Shown here: in pieces, positions 46,132 to 55,118 of the stretch
Layout of the letters: every line of letters starts with the position of its first letter
How positions within the stretch are numbered: position 1 is the stretch's first letter
DNA from: Sphingobium sp. AS12
Lineage (GTDB): Bacteria; Pseudomonadota; Alphaproteobacteria; Sphingomonadales; Sphingomonadaceae
Length of the DNA: 64,000 nt
Reading direction: 5' to 3'
NCBI RefSeq assembly: GCF_019097845.1
Contig: NZ_JAHRGM010000035.1
Location: 1-64,000 of the forward strand
The notes under the pieces: model-generated
Told to the model about the DNA's origin: nothing
The model's input: the letters and a program-made list of their open reading frames with translations, nothing else
Database searches by the model: none
Made by a program: the position numbers and the translations under genes

Positions 46132-46644
46132 TCACGAAAGCCCCATCAGGGCGCGGCGTTCTGCCAACAGATCGACGCCGTTCACGATCTCGATCATGTT
46201 GAGCGGGTCGATCTTGATTTCGGTGCGGCCGTTCCAGATCAGTTCGTAATAGGCCAGCGCCATGGTGACGCTGAATTCCGTCACCTCGCCGGTCTCCTGA
46301 TCGCCCATTTCGATTTCGCTATGTCGGCCGCGCACGATCACTTCGATATGATCGACCGCCGCCGTGCTGTCGGTCTGATAGTTGCCGGCAAAGCGGATAT
46401 AGACGCCGTCGACCGTCGGCGTGCCCCACTGGCGCAGCACGTCGCGCATCGGCGCGCCGCAGGTGAAGGACATTTCCATGGCTTCCATCCCCATGTCCAT
46501 CGACACGGTGCCGGACATGCCGCCGCCGCGCCATTCCTCCATCTTGCGGGTCAGGGTGGGGAGCGTGACGGTCTTGCTCTCGCCAAGATAAGCCAGACCT
46601 TCGTTGAACAGCATCATGTCTTTAAGCGTGCGGGGCATGCCCAT
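46132..46644 (-). CDS. FII: Major tail tube protein FII
   Basis: 170 residues of the P2 FII family: MPRTLKDMMLFNEGLAYLGE at the start and VTMALAYYELIWNGRTEIKI near the end. Polymerises into the inner tube of the contractile tail. Order FI-FII-E-E'-T matches P2. Confidence 0.93.
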   Translation of the reverse strand: MGMPRTLKDMMLFNEGLAYLGESKTVTLPTLTRKMEEWRGGGMSGTVSMDMGMEAMEMSFTCGAPMRDVLRQWGTPTVDGVYIRFAGNYQTDSTAAVDHIEVIVRGRHSEIEMGDQETGEVTEFSVTMALAYYELIWNGRTEIKIDPLNMIEIVNGVDLLAERRALMGLS

Positions 46645-46697
46645 GGGCTAACTCCTTGTAGGTGAGGTTCAGGGAAAGGGGGTGTTGGCCGGGGCGA

Positions 46698-47867
46698 TCA
46701 GCCCGATGCTGCAAGGCTGGAGAAATCGGCCAGATAGCTGTCGGTGATCCGCTGATTGAAGCCGAGGTCTTCGAGCGGCGGCGGCACGGTATATTCATAG
46801 TCGATGCGCAGCTTGCCCGCCTGCAGGCTGGCGACGCTGTTGTTGGCGTCCTTGTAATAGGCGTCGAAGCCGAGCAGCACGCCGCTTGCCACCAGCTGGC
46901 GGCCAAAGCCGTTGACGGTGCCCACGATATCCTTCGCCAGCGCCGGGGTCAGCGGCTTGTCCAGCGCCCACAGCATCCCGTTGACGACGGTATCGGCGAG
47001 CAGCTGCGCCACGCGCACCGTGCTTTCGAAAGCGAACAGTTCGTCTTCGGACGTGGTGCGGTTGCCCCAGAAGCGATAGCCCGCGTCGGTACGGACAAGA
47101 GCCGTGACCTGCGCCTGGTTAAGGATGCCCGCCTCGCTTGCCTGATCCTCGATATCCCAATGGATATCCTGCGTCAGACCGACGACGCCGTTTACGGGCA
47201 CGTTGGACAGGGTCTTATGCGGGCCGACGGCTTCATCGATATAGGCGCGCAGACCCATGGCGCGGGCGGCGGCGTAGCTGGTGGCATTGGCCTGCGCCGT
47301 CGTATCGAAGGCAAGGAAATCAGGGCAGAGCAGCATCAGTTCGCGCGCGCCGAAATTGGCGCGGTAGGTGACGGCGGCCGAGACATTATCGCCCAGCGCG
47401 CGGGCATAGGCGAAGCCGCGCAGCTTTTGCGCCACGACGACAAGCGCGGCGGTGACCGCCTGCGTTTCAAGGCCGGGCGCGCCGATGATCTTGGGCTTCA
47501 CCCCATGCTGCGCCTGGGCGGCCAGCAGCGCCTGCAGACCGGTCTTCTTCCCGTTGGGCAGCGTGGTGCCGATGACATTGGCGGCGGTTTCCGCGTCGGT
47601 ATCGCCTTCTTCCACCCGAACCACCACGACGATCGGGCGGGCCTGATCGGCGATGGCGCGCAGAGACTTGGCGAGCGTGCCATCGACACCGGCGGACCCG
47701 ATGGCGGCTTCGACGTCCGTCAGCACGACGGGTGTATCGAGCGGGAAGACTCCAGCGATGGCGTCGGCGGCGGTGGCAACGAGGCCAATGATGGCCGTCG
47801 ATACGGCGGTAAGCGTGCGCGCGCCGTTGCTGATTTCGAGAAGGGTGATGCCGTGCTTGAAAGCCAT
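46698..47867 (-). CDS. FI: Tail sheath protein FI
   Basis: 389 residues from ATG 47867 (MAFKHGITLLEISNGARTL); the open frame extends upstream but no family match is there. Sheath family segments include VSTAIIGLVATAADA and YRFWGNRTTSEDE. Forms the contractile sheath around FII. Confidence 0.94.
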   Translation of the reverse strand: MAFKHGITLLEISNGARTLTAVSTAIIGLVATAADAIAGVFPLDTPVVLTDVEAAIGSAGVDGTLAKSLRAIADQARPIVVVVRVEEGDTDAETAANVIGTTLPNGKKTGLQALLAAQAQHGVKPKIIGAPGLETQAVTAALVVVAQKLRGFAYARALGDNVSAAVTYRANFGARELMLLCPDFLAFDTTAQANATSYAAARAMGLRAYIDEAVGPHKTLSNVPVNGVVGLTQDIHWDIEDQASEAGILNQAQVTALVRTDAGYRFWGNRTTSEDELFAFESTVRVAQLLADTVVNGMLWALDKPLTPALAKDIVGTVNGFGRQLVASGVLLGFDAYYKDANNSVASLQAGKLRIDYEYTVPPPLEDLGFNQRITDSYLADFSSLAASG

Positions 47868-47883
47868 GAGCGGATCCTTGGGC

Positions 47884-48234
47884 TTAGAGGGTGAGCGGGA
47901 TGGTGAGGCGGGTGCGGCTGTTGGCGGTCGGCGCATCGGTGCGATCCGCATCGATCGTGAGGATGGCAGCGCCGGGCGCAGATCCGGCAGCCAGCGACAC
48001 GCGGCGCAGGCGCAGCCGCCGTTCCCAGCGGGAAAGCGCCACAGCGGTGGCGGCATAGAGGCGCAGGATATTCGCCCCGGTCATGGGCTGGTCGATGAGG
48101 TCAGGCAGCAGCGAGCCATAATCGCGGCGGCCGACGCGGGTGCCGATCATGGTCGACAGGATATCCTGCACCGATTGGCGGATATGATCGATGCCATCGA
48201 GCGCCGTGCCGGTGGTGCGGGACATGCCGGTCAT
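47884..48234 (-). CDS. W: Baseplate assembly protein W (gp25-like)
   Basis: 116 residues of the GPW/gp25 family: IRQSVQDILSTMIGTRVGRR and RDYGSLLPDLIDQP are typical. Part of the baseplate wedge and sheath initiator. The start overlaps V's stop by one base (TGATG). Confidence 0.92.
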   Translation of the reverse strand: MTGMSRTTGTALDGIDHIRQSVQDILSTMIGTRVGRRDYGSLLPDLIDQPMTGANILRLYAATAVALSRWERRLRLRRVSLAAGSAPGAAILTIDADRTDAPTANSRTRLTIPLTL

Positions 48235-48809
48235 CAGGCGGGCGCTCCGGTCTGGGCCGTGCCAGCCTGGACGCCGCCATGCTTGTGGCCTTTGAGGCTC
48301 TTGCCGCCGCCCACAACATCAATGTCGGCGGTCGCGGTGCCGCTGATCTGGACGTCGTCATTGACGGTCAGCGGCCCGTTGATGGTGACGGGGCCGTTGA
48401 TCGTCGCGCCGCCGGGTGCATCGACCACTGCCGTGCCGCCATCCGGGAGCGAAACCGTCAGCGCATGAGCCGCATGATCGTAGATGATCCGCGCGCCGTC
48501 GATAAATTCAATATGGGTGACGTCGGCGCTGGAGGCCGGGGCCGGGAAGGCATCGCAAAAGATCGCGGGCAGAACGACACCGTTCTGCAGGTCGCCTTCG
48601 GGACAGAAGACGAGGCATTGTTCGCCCATGACGGGCGGTGACCAGATGCGCACAGTGCCAGCGCGGGGCGTGATCCAATGGAGCGGGCCGGTTTCGATGT
48701 CGCCCAGCTGCACGGTGCAAGTTGCGTCGGCATGATCGACCGATGCGACCGACCCGATCTGGATCGTCTCGCCGGTCATATATTCGTTGTCGGATGCACG
48801 TTGCGCCAT
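48234..48809 (-). CDS. V: Baseplate spike protein V
   Basis: 191 residues from ATG 48809. OB-fold region (IGSVASVDHADATCTVQLGD) precedes a beta-helical spike of repeats (INGPVTINGPLTVNDDVQIS) and the tip HKHGG, where an HxH motif binds iron in P2 gpV. It pierces the outer membrane. The open frame runs back to an ATG inside the palindrome at 48852, but no ribosome site is visible for either start. First gene of the V-W-FI-FII-E-T-U-D unit. Confidence 0.9.
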   Translation of the reverse strand: MAQRASDNEYMTGETIQIGSVASVDHADATCTVQLGDIETGPLHWITPRAGTVRIWSPPVMGEQCLVFCPEGDLQNGVVLPAIFCDAFPAPASSADVTHIEFIDGARIIYDHAAHALTVSLPDGGTAVVDAPGGATINGPVTINGPLTVNDDVQISGTATADIDVVGGGKSLKGHKHGGVQAGTAQTGAPA

Positions 48810-48851
48810 GGGCGGACCATGACGCGGGTTTGAAAGCGTTTCGCGCCCGCG

Positions 48852-48877
48852 CATTTGGACAGGCGCTAGTCCAAATG
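48852..48877. promoter_or_regulatory. Late-operon palindrome, copy A (before V)
   Basis: Arms CATTTGGAC and GTCCAAATG around loop AGGCGCTA. Copy A has extra pairing outward to 16-bp arms (48845-48860 with 48869-48884), followed on the plus strand by GTTTT, so it could also terminate plus-strand transcripts. 42 bases separate it from the V start codon. Confidence 0.75.
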
Positions 48878-48892
48878 CGCGGGCGTTTTGGC

Positions 48893-49132
48893 TTAGGCTT
48901 CGACAGCGCCTTCCACCGGTGCGACGGCGATGACACCCAGGCTGATCTTGGCGGCAACGCCATTGGCCACTTCTGCGACCCGCACGGCGGTGGCGGCCTT
49001 ATCATAAGCGCCGCTATCCTTGAGGACTGCATTCACGTCGCGCTTATGGACGATGTCGCCGCTGGTGAAGGTAACAGGGACGCTCTTGGTTTCGGCATTA
49101 TACGTGCCGATCTTGGTGGTCAGTTCAGACAT
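48893..49132 (-). CDS. Small phage tail-region protein
   Basis: 79 residues from ATG 49132, with AAGGA before it. Begins MSELTTKIGTYNAETKSVPV and reads as a compact beta-rich protein. No family recognised. Last gene of the J-I-spike-fibre unit, next to palindrome A. Confidence 0.65.
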   Translation of the reverse strand: MSELTTKIGTYNAETKSVPVTFTSGDIVHKRDVNAVLKDSGAYDKAATAVRVAEVANGVAAKISLGVIAVAPVEGAVEA

Positions 49133-49143
49133 GGGAAGATCCT

Positions 49144-49533
49144 TCAGGCAGAGGGTAGAACGGGCCATTCGATCGCATGAAGATCGGTGGCGGTTTCCGG
49201 GAGGTCGCGGAGCGCCTGGCGATAGAGCCGCCATGCTTCGCGCCGATCGTTGGTGAGCGGGGCATCAGGCATCTGAGTGAAGTCACTGGCCGCCAGCAAA
49301 TGATCGCGGTGGCGGCGCAGATCCGACAGCAACTGCATATCCGAGGGCGCGGGCGGCGGCATCGCGACCGGGCGGCCATCGGCATCCGCGACGATCGCCA
49401 GACCGGCAGACTGTTCGGCCATCAACCGGGCATGGCGATCCGCGTCGATGGCGCAGGCATCGGACGGAATGTCCTGGCCGTGTATCGCTTCGGTGTAGAA
49501 GCCGCCGGTGGAGGGTGAATAGAAATAGGACAA
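49144..49533 (-). CDS. Tail fibre assembly protein (gpG-like)
   Basis: 129 residues. Begins MSYFYSPSTGGFYTEAIHGQ and carries TNDRREAWRLYRQALRDLPE, as tail-fibre assembly chaperones with the N-terminal YYSPSTGGFY-type motif do. It follows the fibre gene by three bases. Helps trimerise or attach the fibre. Confidence 0.8.
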   Translation of the reverse strand: MSYFYSPSTGGFYTEAIHGQDIPSDACAIDADRHARLMAEQSAGLAIVADADGRPVAMPPPAPSDMQLLSDLRRHRDHLLAASDFTQMPDAPLTNDRREAWRLYRQALRDLPETATDLHAIEWPVLPSA

Positions 49534-49536
49534 GGC

Positions 49537-52104
49537 TTATCTCCCAAGGGCGAACCAGAAGGCGGCGGTGCCAGCGCTGGATGGATTGAGCGAAGAGGAT
49601 GCATGGCCGACCGTCATGCTTATGCGGGTCAGGTTGCCGGTCGCGGCCCAGGCCGAAGGCACCGCGCCCGATTGATTGCTGGCATAGGCCGCCATGCATT
49701 CGGTAGGGAAGGCGATGGGGAAGGTCACATTGTTGACGCCGCCCGATGGCGCAACGACATTGCCCCATTGCAAAATCAGGCCGCCGGGCAGCTTCTGATA
49801 TCCGTTGCCCGTCAGCAGCGCGCCGAAATCAAGCAGACGGGCGAAGGCGGATGCCTCCTGACCATCCAGCAGATCTGCGTCGATACCGCTGCCGCTGCCA
49901 TCGACGGTCAGCAGTTTCGCCCGGACGTCGGCAGCGGAATAGGCGGTTATATTGAGCGGCGTGTAGCCCAGGCGCGCGGTTATGTCGGCATAATAGCTGC
50001 CCTGCTGGCCATCAAGCAGATCCGCGTCCAGGCCGCTGCCAGAGCCGTCGTTCCCCGCGTCCCAGACCAGATGACCCTGCCGGGTCATGATGCGCTGGAC
50101 ATTGAACGGGTCGGTCTGGCTGGGGATGCTGAATATCGGCTGCTGGCCACTGCCATCGTCGCGATAGAGGACGAGATTGCCATCGCTCTGCATGGCAAGG
50201 CGGCCCACGCCTACGCCGCCAGAATTAAGCGACAGGGAGGGACTGCCGACCTGGGCGATTTCCAGCGAACCCGACATGGTATCGCCCGTTTTGTTGACGG
50301 GCGTGAAGCCAAGGCGCGCAATGATGTTGCTGTAATAGCTGCCATCCTGCCCATCGAGCAGATCGGCGTCGAGGCCGCTTCCGCTGCCATCGACTGTCAG
50401 CAGCTTCGTGCGTACATCGGCGGCAGTGTAGGCGGTGACATTGAGCGGGGTGTAACCCAGGCGGGCGACAATGTTGCTGTAATAGCCGCCGTCCTGCCCA
50501 TCGAGCAGATCGGCGTCGAGGCCAGAGCCGCTACCGTCCACGGTCAGCAGCTTCGCCCGCACGTCGGCGGCGGTATAGGCGGCGTTGTCGAGCGGGGTGT
50601 AGCCCAGGCGGGCGACGACGTTGCTGTAATAGCTGCCGTCCTGTCCATCGAGCAGATCAGCGTCGAGGCCGCTGCCGGACCCATCATTGCCCGCATCCCA
50701 TACCAGATGCCCCTGCCGCGTCATGACCCGCTGCACATTGAACGGGTCTGTCTGGCTAGGGATGCTGAAAATCGGGCGCTGGCCGCTGCCATCGTCACGA
50801 TACAGGACGAGGTTGCCATCGCTCTGCATCGCCAGACGCCCGACCGCCACGCCGCCGGAATTCAGGGCCAGATAAGGGCTGCCGACATGACTGATTTCCA
50901 GCGAACCAGACATGGTGTCGCCTGCCTTGTTCACCGGCGTGAAGCCAAGGCGGCCACGAATGTCGGCATAGTAGCTGCCGTCCTGCCCATCGAGCAGATC
51001 GGCGTCCACACCGGACCCGCTGCCATCAACGGTCAGTAGCTTTGCTCGCACGTCGGCGGCTGTGTAGGCGGTCATATTAAGCGGCGTGTAACCCAGGCGG
51101 GCCACGATATTGGTGTAGTAGCTGCCATGCTGGCCATCCAGCAAATCGGCATCCAGACCCGAGCCAGCGCCGTCATTGCCAGCATCCCACACCAGAAAGC
51201 CCTGCCGCGTCATGACCCGCTGCACATTGAACGGGTCGGTCTGGCTGGGGATGCTGAATATCGGCTTCTGACCAGCGCCGTCGTCGCGGTACAGGACGAG
51301 ATTGCCATCACTCTGCATCGCCAGACGACCGACGCCCACCCCACCCGAGTTGAGCGACAGCGACGCGCTGCCCAAATAGGAAATTTCAAGCGGCCCCGAC
51401 ATGGTGTCGCCCGCTTTGTTGACGGGTGTGAAGCCAAGGCGTGCGCGCACGTCGGCGTAGTAGCTGCCCTGCTGACCATCGAGCAAATCCGCGTCGAGGC
51501 CGGAACCCGCCCCATCATTATCCTTGTGCCAGATCGCCGCATTGTTGACGCCGAAGCGTGAATCGAGCCACGCGAACACGGCTTCCTTCAATTCACGGGT
51601 CGCGGGCACGCGAAAATTGTCTATGCCCGCGATGGCTTCGGCCCGCGTCGCCAGTTCGACTACGCCCTGCCGTTCGGTGGTAGCCGGCGGATTGGTGAAA
51701 TTGGTCGCGCCAAAGGTGATGCTGCTGGCGTTAACGTCCATGAAGCTGGCGTCGAGGGCAAGCAGCAGGATCGCCTGCGCCGATTTTTCCATGATTGGGC
51801 TGGCCTGCCCGTACAGCGCGAACAGCGTGCCATCTGACAGATAGAGGCCGAACGATCGCAGCGCGTAGACGGCGGTGGTTTCGTCGCGAATGACCAGATG
51901 AATCGTATCGTCGCCGACATACTCTCCCGCGATCGTCGCGATTTTTTTGATTTCGCCAGGAAGCGCCGTTGCAGTGACCGTGGGCGCGACCGCCGTACTG
52001 GAAACGCCGCAATGACTGATACGAACGGGAGCGGTGCCGTTGCCTTCCGCGTTGATAAGTGCCGCGCGACCCGCGTTGGTGATGGTGAGGATGATGTCGC
52101 TCAT
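49537..52104 (-). CDS. H: Long repetitive tail fibre (gpH-like) with lectin-type motifs
   Basis: 855 residues from ATG 52104 (MSDIILTITNAGRAALINAE, the usual fibre N-terminus of P2-like phages). The N-terminal attachment domain includes LRSFGLYLSDGTLFALYGQA. The shaft has eight copies of DADLLDGQ joined by ARLGYTPLN-type linkers and three long modules with MQSDGNLVLYRDDG. QSDGNLVLY fits the QxDxNxVxY mannose-binding motif of monocot-type lectins. The tip ends GTAAFWFALGR. Likely binds host surface sugars. Confidence 0.9.
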   Translation of the reverse strand: MSDIILTITNAGRAALINAEGNGTAPVRISHCGVSSTAVAPTVTATALPGEIKKIATIAGEYVGDDTIHLVIRDETTAVYALRSFGLYLSDGTLFALYGQASPIMEKSAQAILLLALDASFMDVNASSITFGATNFTNPPATTERQGVVELATRAEAIAGIDNFRVPATRELKEAVFAWLDSRFGVNNAAIWHKDNDGAGSGLDADLLDGQQGSYYADVRARLGFTPVNKAGDTMSGPLEISYLGSASLSLNSGGVGVGRLAMQSDGNLVLYRDDGAGQKPIFSIPSQTDPFNVQRVMTRQGFLVWDAGNDGAGSGLDADLLDGQHGSYYTNIVARLGYTPLNMTAYTAADVRAKLLTVDGSGSGVDADLLDGQDGSYYADIRGRLGFTPVNKAGDTMSGSLEISHVGSPYLALNSGGVAVGRLAMQSDGNLVLYRDDGSGQRPIFSIPSQTDPFNVQRVMTRQGHLVWDAGNDGSGSGLDADLLDGQDGSYYSNVVARLGYTPLDNAAYTAADVRAKLLTVDGSGSGLDADLLDGQDGGYYSNIVARLGYTPLNVTAYTAADVRTKLLTVDGSGSGLDADLLDGQDGSYYSNIIARLGFTPVNKTGDTMSGSLEIAQVGSPSLSLNSGGVGVGRLAMQSDGNLVLYRDDGSGQQPIFSIPSQTDPFNVQRIMTRQGHLVWDAGNDGSGSGLDADLLDGQQGSYYADITARLGYTPLNITAYSAADVRAKLLTVDGSGSGIDADLLDGQEASAFARLLDFGALLTGNGYQKLPGGLILQWGNVVAPSGGVNNVTFPIAFPTECMAAYASNQSGAVPSAWAATGNLTRISMTVGHASSSLNPSSAGTAAFWFALGR
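49850..51530 (-). repeat. Internal coding repeats of the tail fibre
   Basis: DNA repeats matching the DADLLDGQ and lectin-motif modules. Lectin motifs lie at 50164-50190, 50800-50826 and 51289-51315. Near-identical copies within one gene make it prone to recombination and length change. Confidence 0.85.
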
Positions 52105-52119
52105 TGTCGAAGCTACCGT

Positions 52120-52179
52120 GCTGGAGGGATCTGGGCTGGAGGGCTCTGGGCTGGAGGGCTCTGGGCTGGAGGGATCAGG
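52120..52179. repeat. Four 15-bp tandem repeats between the spike and fibre genes
   Basis: Units at 52120, 52135, 52150 and 52165, each GCTGGAGGGNTCTGG-like; units 2 and 3 are identical. Unit length keeps reading frame. They cover the end of the spike gene and the leader of the fibre gene. Confidence 0.85.
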
Positions 52180-53530
52180 CGCAGAAGAAGGCGAAGCCGA
52201 CCGTGCGGGCGGCACCGGATCGGTTTTCGAGATAGATCGAGCCGCCAGCGGCAGTGATCGTCATCCGGTTGTCGAGACCGGTCGTGCCGGTCGGTGTGGT
52301 GGCGGGCATCAGATCGACAAGCGACCCTTTGTAACCGAGATTGAGTGCGCCATCGGAGGCCCGGAAATAGGCCTCCCCAAACAGGTTTTGCGCATTCACG
52401 ACCCAGAATTTGATGATGCCCGAATTTGTAGGGGGCGTGATTTTCAGCACGCCATCGTCCGCTATGCCGACGCCCGCTTCGTTCGATCGGAAGTTTTTCG
52501 AATAGACGGTGCCATCCTTGCGGATCGACGCGATCTTCGCACCGCCATATTCATTTTCCATGACCCGCAGCACGTCGCCGGACCCGCCCGCGTGAAGATC
52601 GACGGCGGCGATCGTCGGCTTGATCGCCTGTTCGCCATAGCCCATCGCAAAGGCGGTTTGAGGCGTGTCCCCGCCGACGCTGAACGCCTGTGCCAGGAAA
52701 GCGCCGCGGATTCCGGCACCAGTCTGGCCGACAAAGGCGTAGTCGATGGACGAGCCATAATAGGCGCTGCTATTCTGCGTCCATTGGGCGCTGCCGTTGC
52801 CGCCAAAGGTCGTGGGAACGACCCCGACACGTCGGATGCCGACCATGAACCCCGTCAGGATGCCTGCATGGCCATCCTTGCCAACACCATAGAGGCGGCC
52901 GACGCGCAGCTTCGCCGCGCCGCCCTGGCCGGTCACCGTTCCCCGGATCCCCCGGCAGGCGGCGTTGGGATCATCGGCCTCCGAAACCATCTCGAACTTG
53001 TAGCCGATGCTCTCATTGTCGAGGCCGCTGCCGTCCTTGCCGACATGCCCTTCCACGAACAGGATCGAATCCTGTTGGTTCTGTCCTCGCGGATCCATCC
53101 TGTCGGCGCGCAGATGCATGAAGGCATCGCCATAGCGGCCCGATCGCGCGGCACCGCCAGCAGCGTCGCCCCATTCGCGATGCTGACCGCAACGCAAGAC
53201 CATGCCCGGCATGCCTGACGGCAGCACCGCCCCATCTGCGCGCCAGGTGATCTGTTTGCGCTGCTGGCGTCCGGTGCCAATATCGATCAGCGGGATGGTG
53301 AGCGTGGCCGGATCGAGCGCAGACCAGTCGCCTACGGGCACGATGATGGTCCCGCCCGCATTAGGCATGGCGTCGATCGCCGCTTGAAACTTCGTCGTGA
53401 GGACAGCGGCATTATCATTTGCCGCAGGGGCAATATTGACGATGCTCTGCGTCAGCCGGAAAAAGTCTTTGCCCTGAAATCCGCCAGCGGCGAGGTCTTC
53501 AGACGAGATGATCCGTGCAGGCACTGTCAT
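52175..53530 (-). CDS. Putative tail spike / adhesin
   Basis: 451 residues. The N-terminal KFQAAIDAMPNAGGTIIVP segment resembles the opening of pectate-lyase-type beta-helical tail spikes. Glycine-rich middle and C-terminal regions follow, ending with ENRSGAARTVGFAFFCA. No catalytic residues were identified. It lies between I and the H-like fibre, so a second receptor-binding protein is plausible. Overlaps I by ATGA. Confidence 0.65.
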   Translation of the reverse strand: MTVPARIISSEDLAAGGFQGKDFFRLTQSIVNIAPAANDNAAVLTTKFQAAIDAMPNAGGTIIVPVGDWSALDPATLTIPLIDIGTGRQQRKQITWRADGAVLPSGMPGMVLRCGQHREWGDAAGGAARSGRYGDAFMHLRADRMDPRGQNQQDSILFVEGHVGKDGSGLDNESIGYKFEMVSEADDPNAACRGIRGTVTGQGGAAKLRVGRLYGVGKDGHAGILTGFMVGIRRVGVVPTTFGGNGSAQWTQNSSAYYGSSIDYAFVGQTGAGIRGAFLAQAFSVGGDTPQTAFAMGYGEQAIKPTIAAVDLHAGGSGDVLRVMENEYGGAKIASIRKDGTVYSKNFRSNEAGVGIADDGVLKITPPTNSGIIKFWVVNAQNLFGEAYFRASDGALNLGYKGSLVDLMPATTPTGTTGLDNRMTITAAGGSIYLENRSGAARTVGFAFFCA

Positions 53531-54177
53531 TTTGCGGCTCCGTAAATGTAGACGCCGCCGACGCCGCGCAGATAGCTGCCATCAGCGCCCATGAGCAGCT
53601 GATAGCCTTCCGGCGGCATGGGGGGCGGTTCGTTGACTTGAAGCGCGTTGAGGCGCGCATAGGCGACGGGCCGGGCAGCGGCGATCACGCCGACATCGGC
53701 TCTGGCGGTCAGTCCCTGGGTGAAGGTAAAATGCGAGCGAACCGGCTTTGCGCGAATGACTTCGGCAATGACCTGATCGACAAAGGCGGCGGACGACGGG
53801 ACGCCGTTCTGATTGAGATTGAGCGACAGGGTGAAGGTGTGCGGCTCCCCCTTCGGTTCGGTCTGCCACCATTCACGGATAGCGACGGAGCCGCCGAAGC
53901 TGGCGACGACGTCGCGCACGGACGCCGCCGTGCCTTTACGCCGGGCAATGGGGATTGCCTGACGGACGCGCGCGCGCTTGATGGTTTCCGGCCAGTCGGA
54001 TGACCAGTTGTCGAGGCTCAACTCCCACGCCAGCCATGGCAGGATCGAAACCGACAGGTTCGCGGGCTGACGATAGGTGCGGATCTGCACCGGCATATCC
54101 GTGCGCGCAGCCGCGATCTGTTCGAGCGCCTTTTCCAGCGCCGTCGATCCGGGTGGCAGGATGGTCGGCCGAGTCAT
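53527..54177 (-). CDS. I: Tail protein I
   Basis: 216 residues from ATG 54177, with GTGAGG before it, five bases after the J stop. P2 gpI family: MTRPTILPPGSTALEKALEQ then LPWLAWELSLDNWSSDWPE. Baseplate wedge component. Confidence 0.9.
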   Translation of the reverse strand: MTRPTILPPGSTALEKALEQIAAARTDMPVQIRTYRQPANLSVSILPWLAWELSLDNWSSDWPETIKRARVRQAIPIARRKGTAASVRDVVASFGGSVAIREWWQTEPKGEPHTFTLSLNLNQNGVPSSAAFVDQVIAEVIRAKPVRSHFTFTQGLTARADVGVIAAARPVAYARLNALQVNEPPPMPPEGYQLLMGADGSYLRGVGGVYIYGAAK

Positions 54178-54181
54178 GGCC

Positions 54182-55075
54182 TCACTCGCCAACGCCAGCA
54201 TAAGTGATGGCCTGCCCGGTGCAGTAAGGCGCTTGGGTCCGCGCAACGACGATGTCAGCCGCCGGGCTGGTCAGGGTGACATTCTGGACGCCCTCGACAT
54301 GCAGCGCGGCAAAGATGCCGGACCGGGTGATGTCGCGCCCGATGCGATGGCTGTCTGCGATATAGGCGGCCAACTTCGCCTGCGCGGCGGCGATCACCAC
54401 GCCACCGTCAGGCCCGCTGAACGTCGTTAGAGTAGCGACGATCGTATAGTTGACGATCTGCGCCGATTGAACGGTGACATAGTCGGTCAGCGGGCGGCGG
54501 GTTTCATCGGTCAGATAGGCGGCGACCGTATCGACCAGAGCCTGTGACGCGGCCCCGGCTCCGTTGCGCGAAAGCACGGATACCAGGACATGGCCCGGCT
54601 CCGGACTGGTCGCGCTGGCGTCCAGCACATCGGGATGCGCGGACAGGGCATGATAGATGTAGGCGCCCTCCGGCCCCGCTACCGAATAGCCTTCGGGGGA
54701 CAGCACAATACGGCGGCGAAAATCCGTGTCGCTTTCCATGATGGCGGCGATGTTCAGCACCGTGTCCGGTGGCGTCAGGGTGAGGCGCGCCACGCCCAAC
54801 AGCGCGCCCAGATTGTCGAGGTCCGCCCCGACCGCATAGGCGACCATCACGCCGCGCAGCGCGTCGTTGATGCGCTGACGCAGGATCAGTTCGCGATAGG
54901 CGAAAACCTGCAGCAGCTTCGTGGCCGGATCGCTCTCACGCGCGACGAAATCCGGCACCAATCCAATAAATTCGGCAAGGGCGGCGGCATAGATCGTCTC
55001 GAAATCCAGCGCCTCGATAATGGTGGGCGCAGGGAGGCGGGACAGATCAACAGCGGTGAAGGTAGCATCGGCCAT
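54182..55075 (-). CDS. J: Baseplate assembly protein J
   Basis: 297 residues from ATG 55075. P2 gpJ family: ADATFTAVDLSRLPAPTIIE followed by FIGLVPDFVARESDPATKLL and YRELILRQRINDALRGVM. First gene of the J-I-spike-fibre unit; the palindrome copy B ends 43 bases before its start. No clear ribosome site precedes the ATG. Confidence 0.93.
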   Translation of the reverse strand: MADATFTAVDLSRLPAPTIIEALDFETIYAAALAEFIGLVPDFVARESDPATKLLQVFAYRELILRQRINDALRGVMVAYAVGADLDNLGALLGVARLTLTPPDTVLNIAAIMESDTDFRRRIVLSPEGYSVAGPEGAYIYHALSAHPDVLDASATSPEPGHVLVSVLSRNGAGAASQALVDTVAAYLTDETRRPLTDYVTVQSAQIVNYTIVATLTTFSGPDGGVVIAAAQAKLAAYIADSHRIGRDITRSGIFAALHVEGVQNVTLTSPAADIVVARTQAPYCTGQAITYAGVGE

Positions 55076-55118
55076 GGCGGCCACTTCGGCGGCAGGCCGG
55101 GGGCCGCGCCAGCCCCGG

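Noticed and set aside
48845..48888. Palindrome copy A as only a rho-independent terminator
   Set aside because: It does have GC-extended arms and GTTTT on the plus strand, but copies B and C lack both, while the loop and the spacing to start codons are conserved. A regulatory site explains all three; copy A may do both.
49603..51039. 478-residue plus-strand frame over the tail fibre
   Set aside because: Its repeats mirror the fibre repeats in another frame; no start signal or domain.
49850..51530. Regular DNA repeats that could be taken for a CRISPR array
   Set aside because: The repeats are in-frame coding modules of unequal spacing within the fibre gene; there are no unique spacers and no cas genes.
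52104..52215. Fibre gene starting at 52215
   Set aside because: The extra 37 residues are repeat-derived PSSPE units overlapping the spike gene; the family N-terminus begins at the ATG at 52104. Kept as an open question in the findings.
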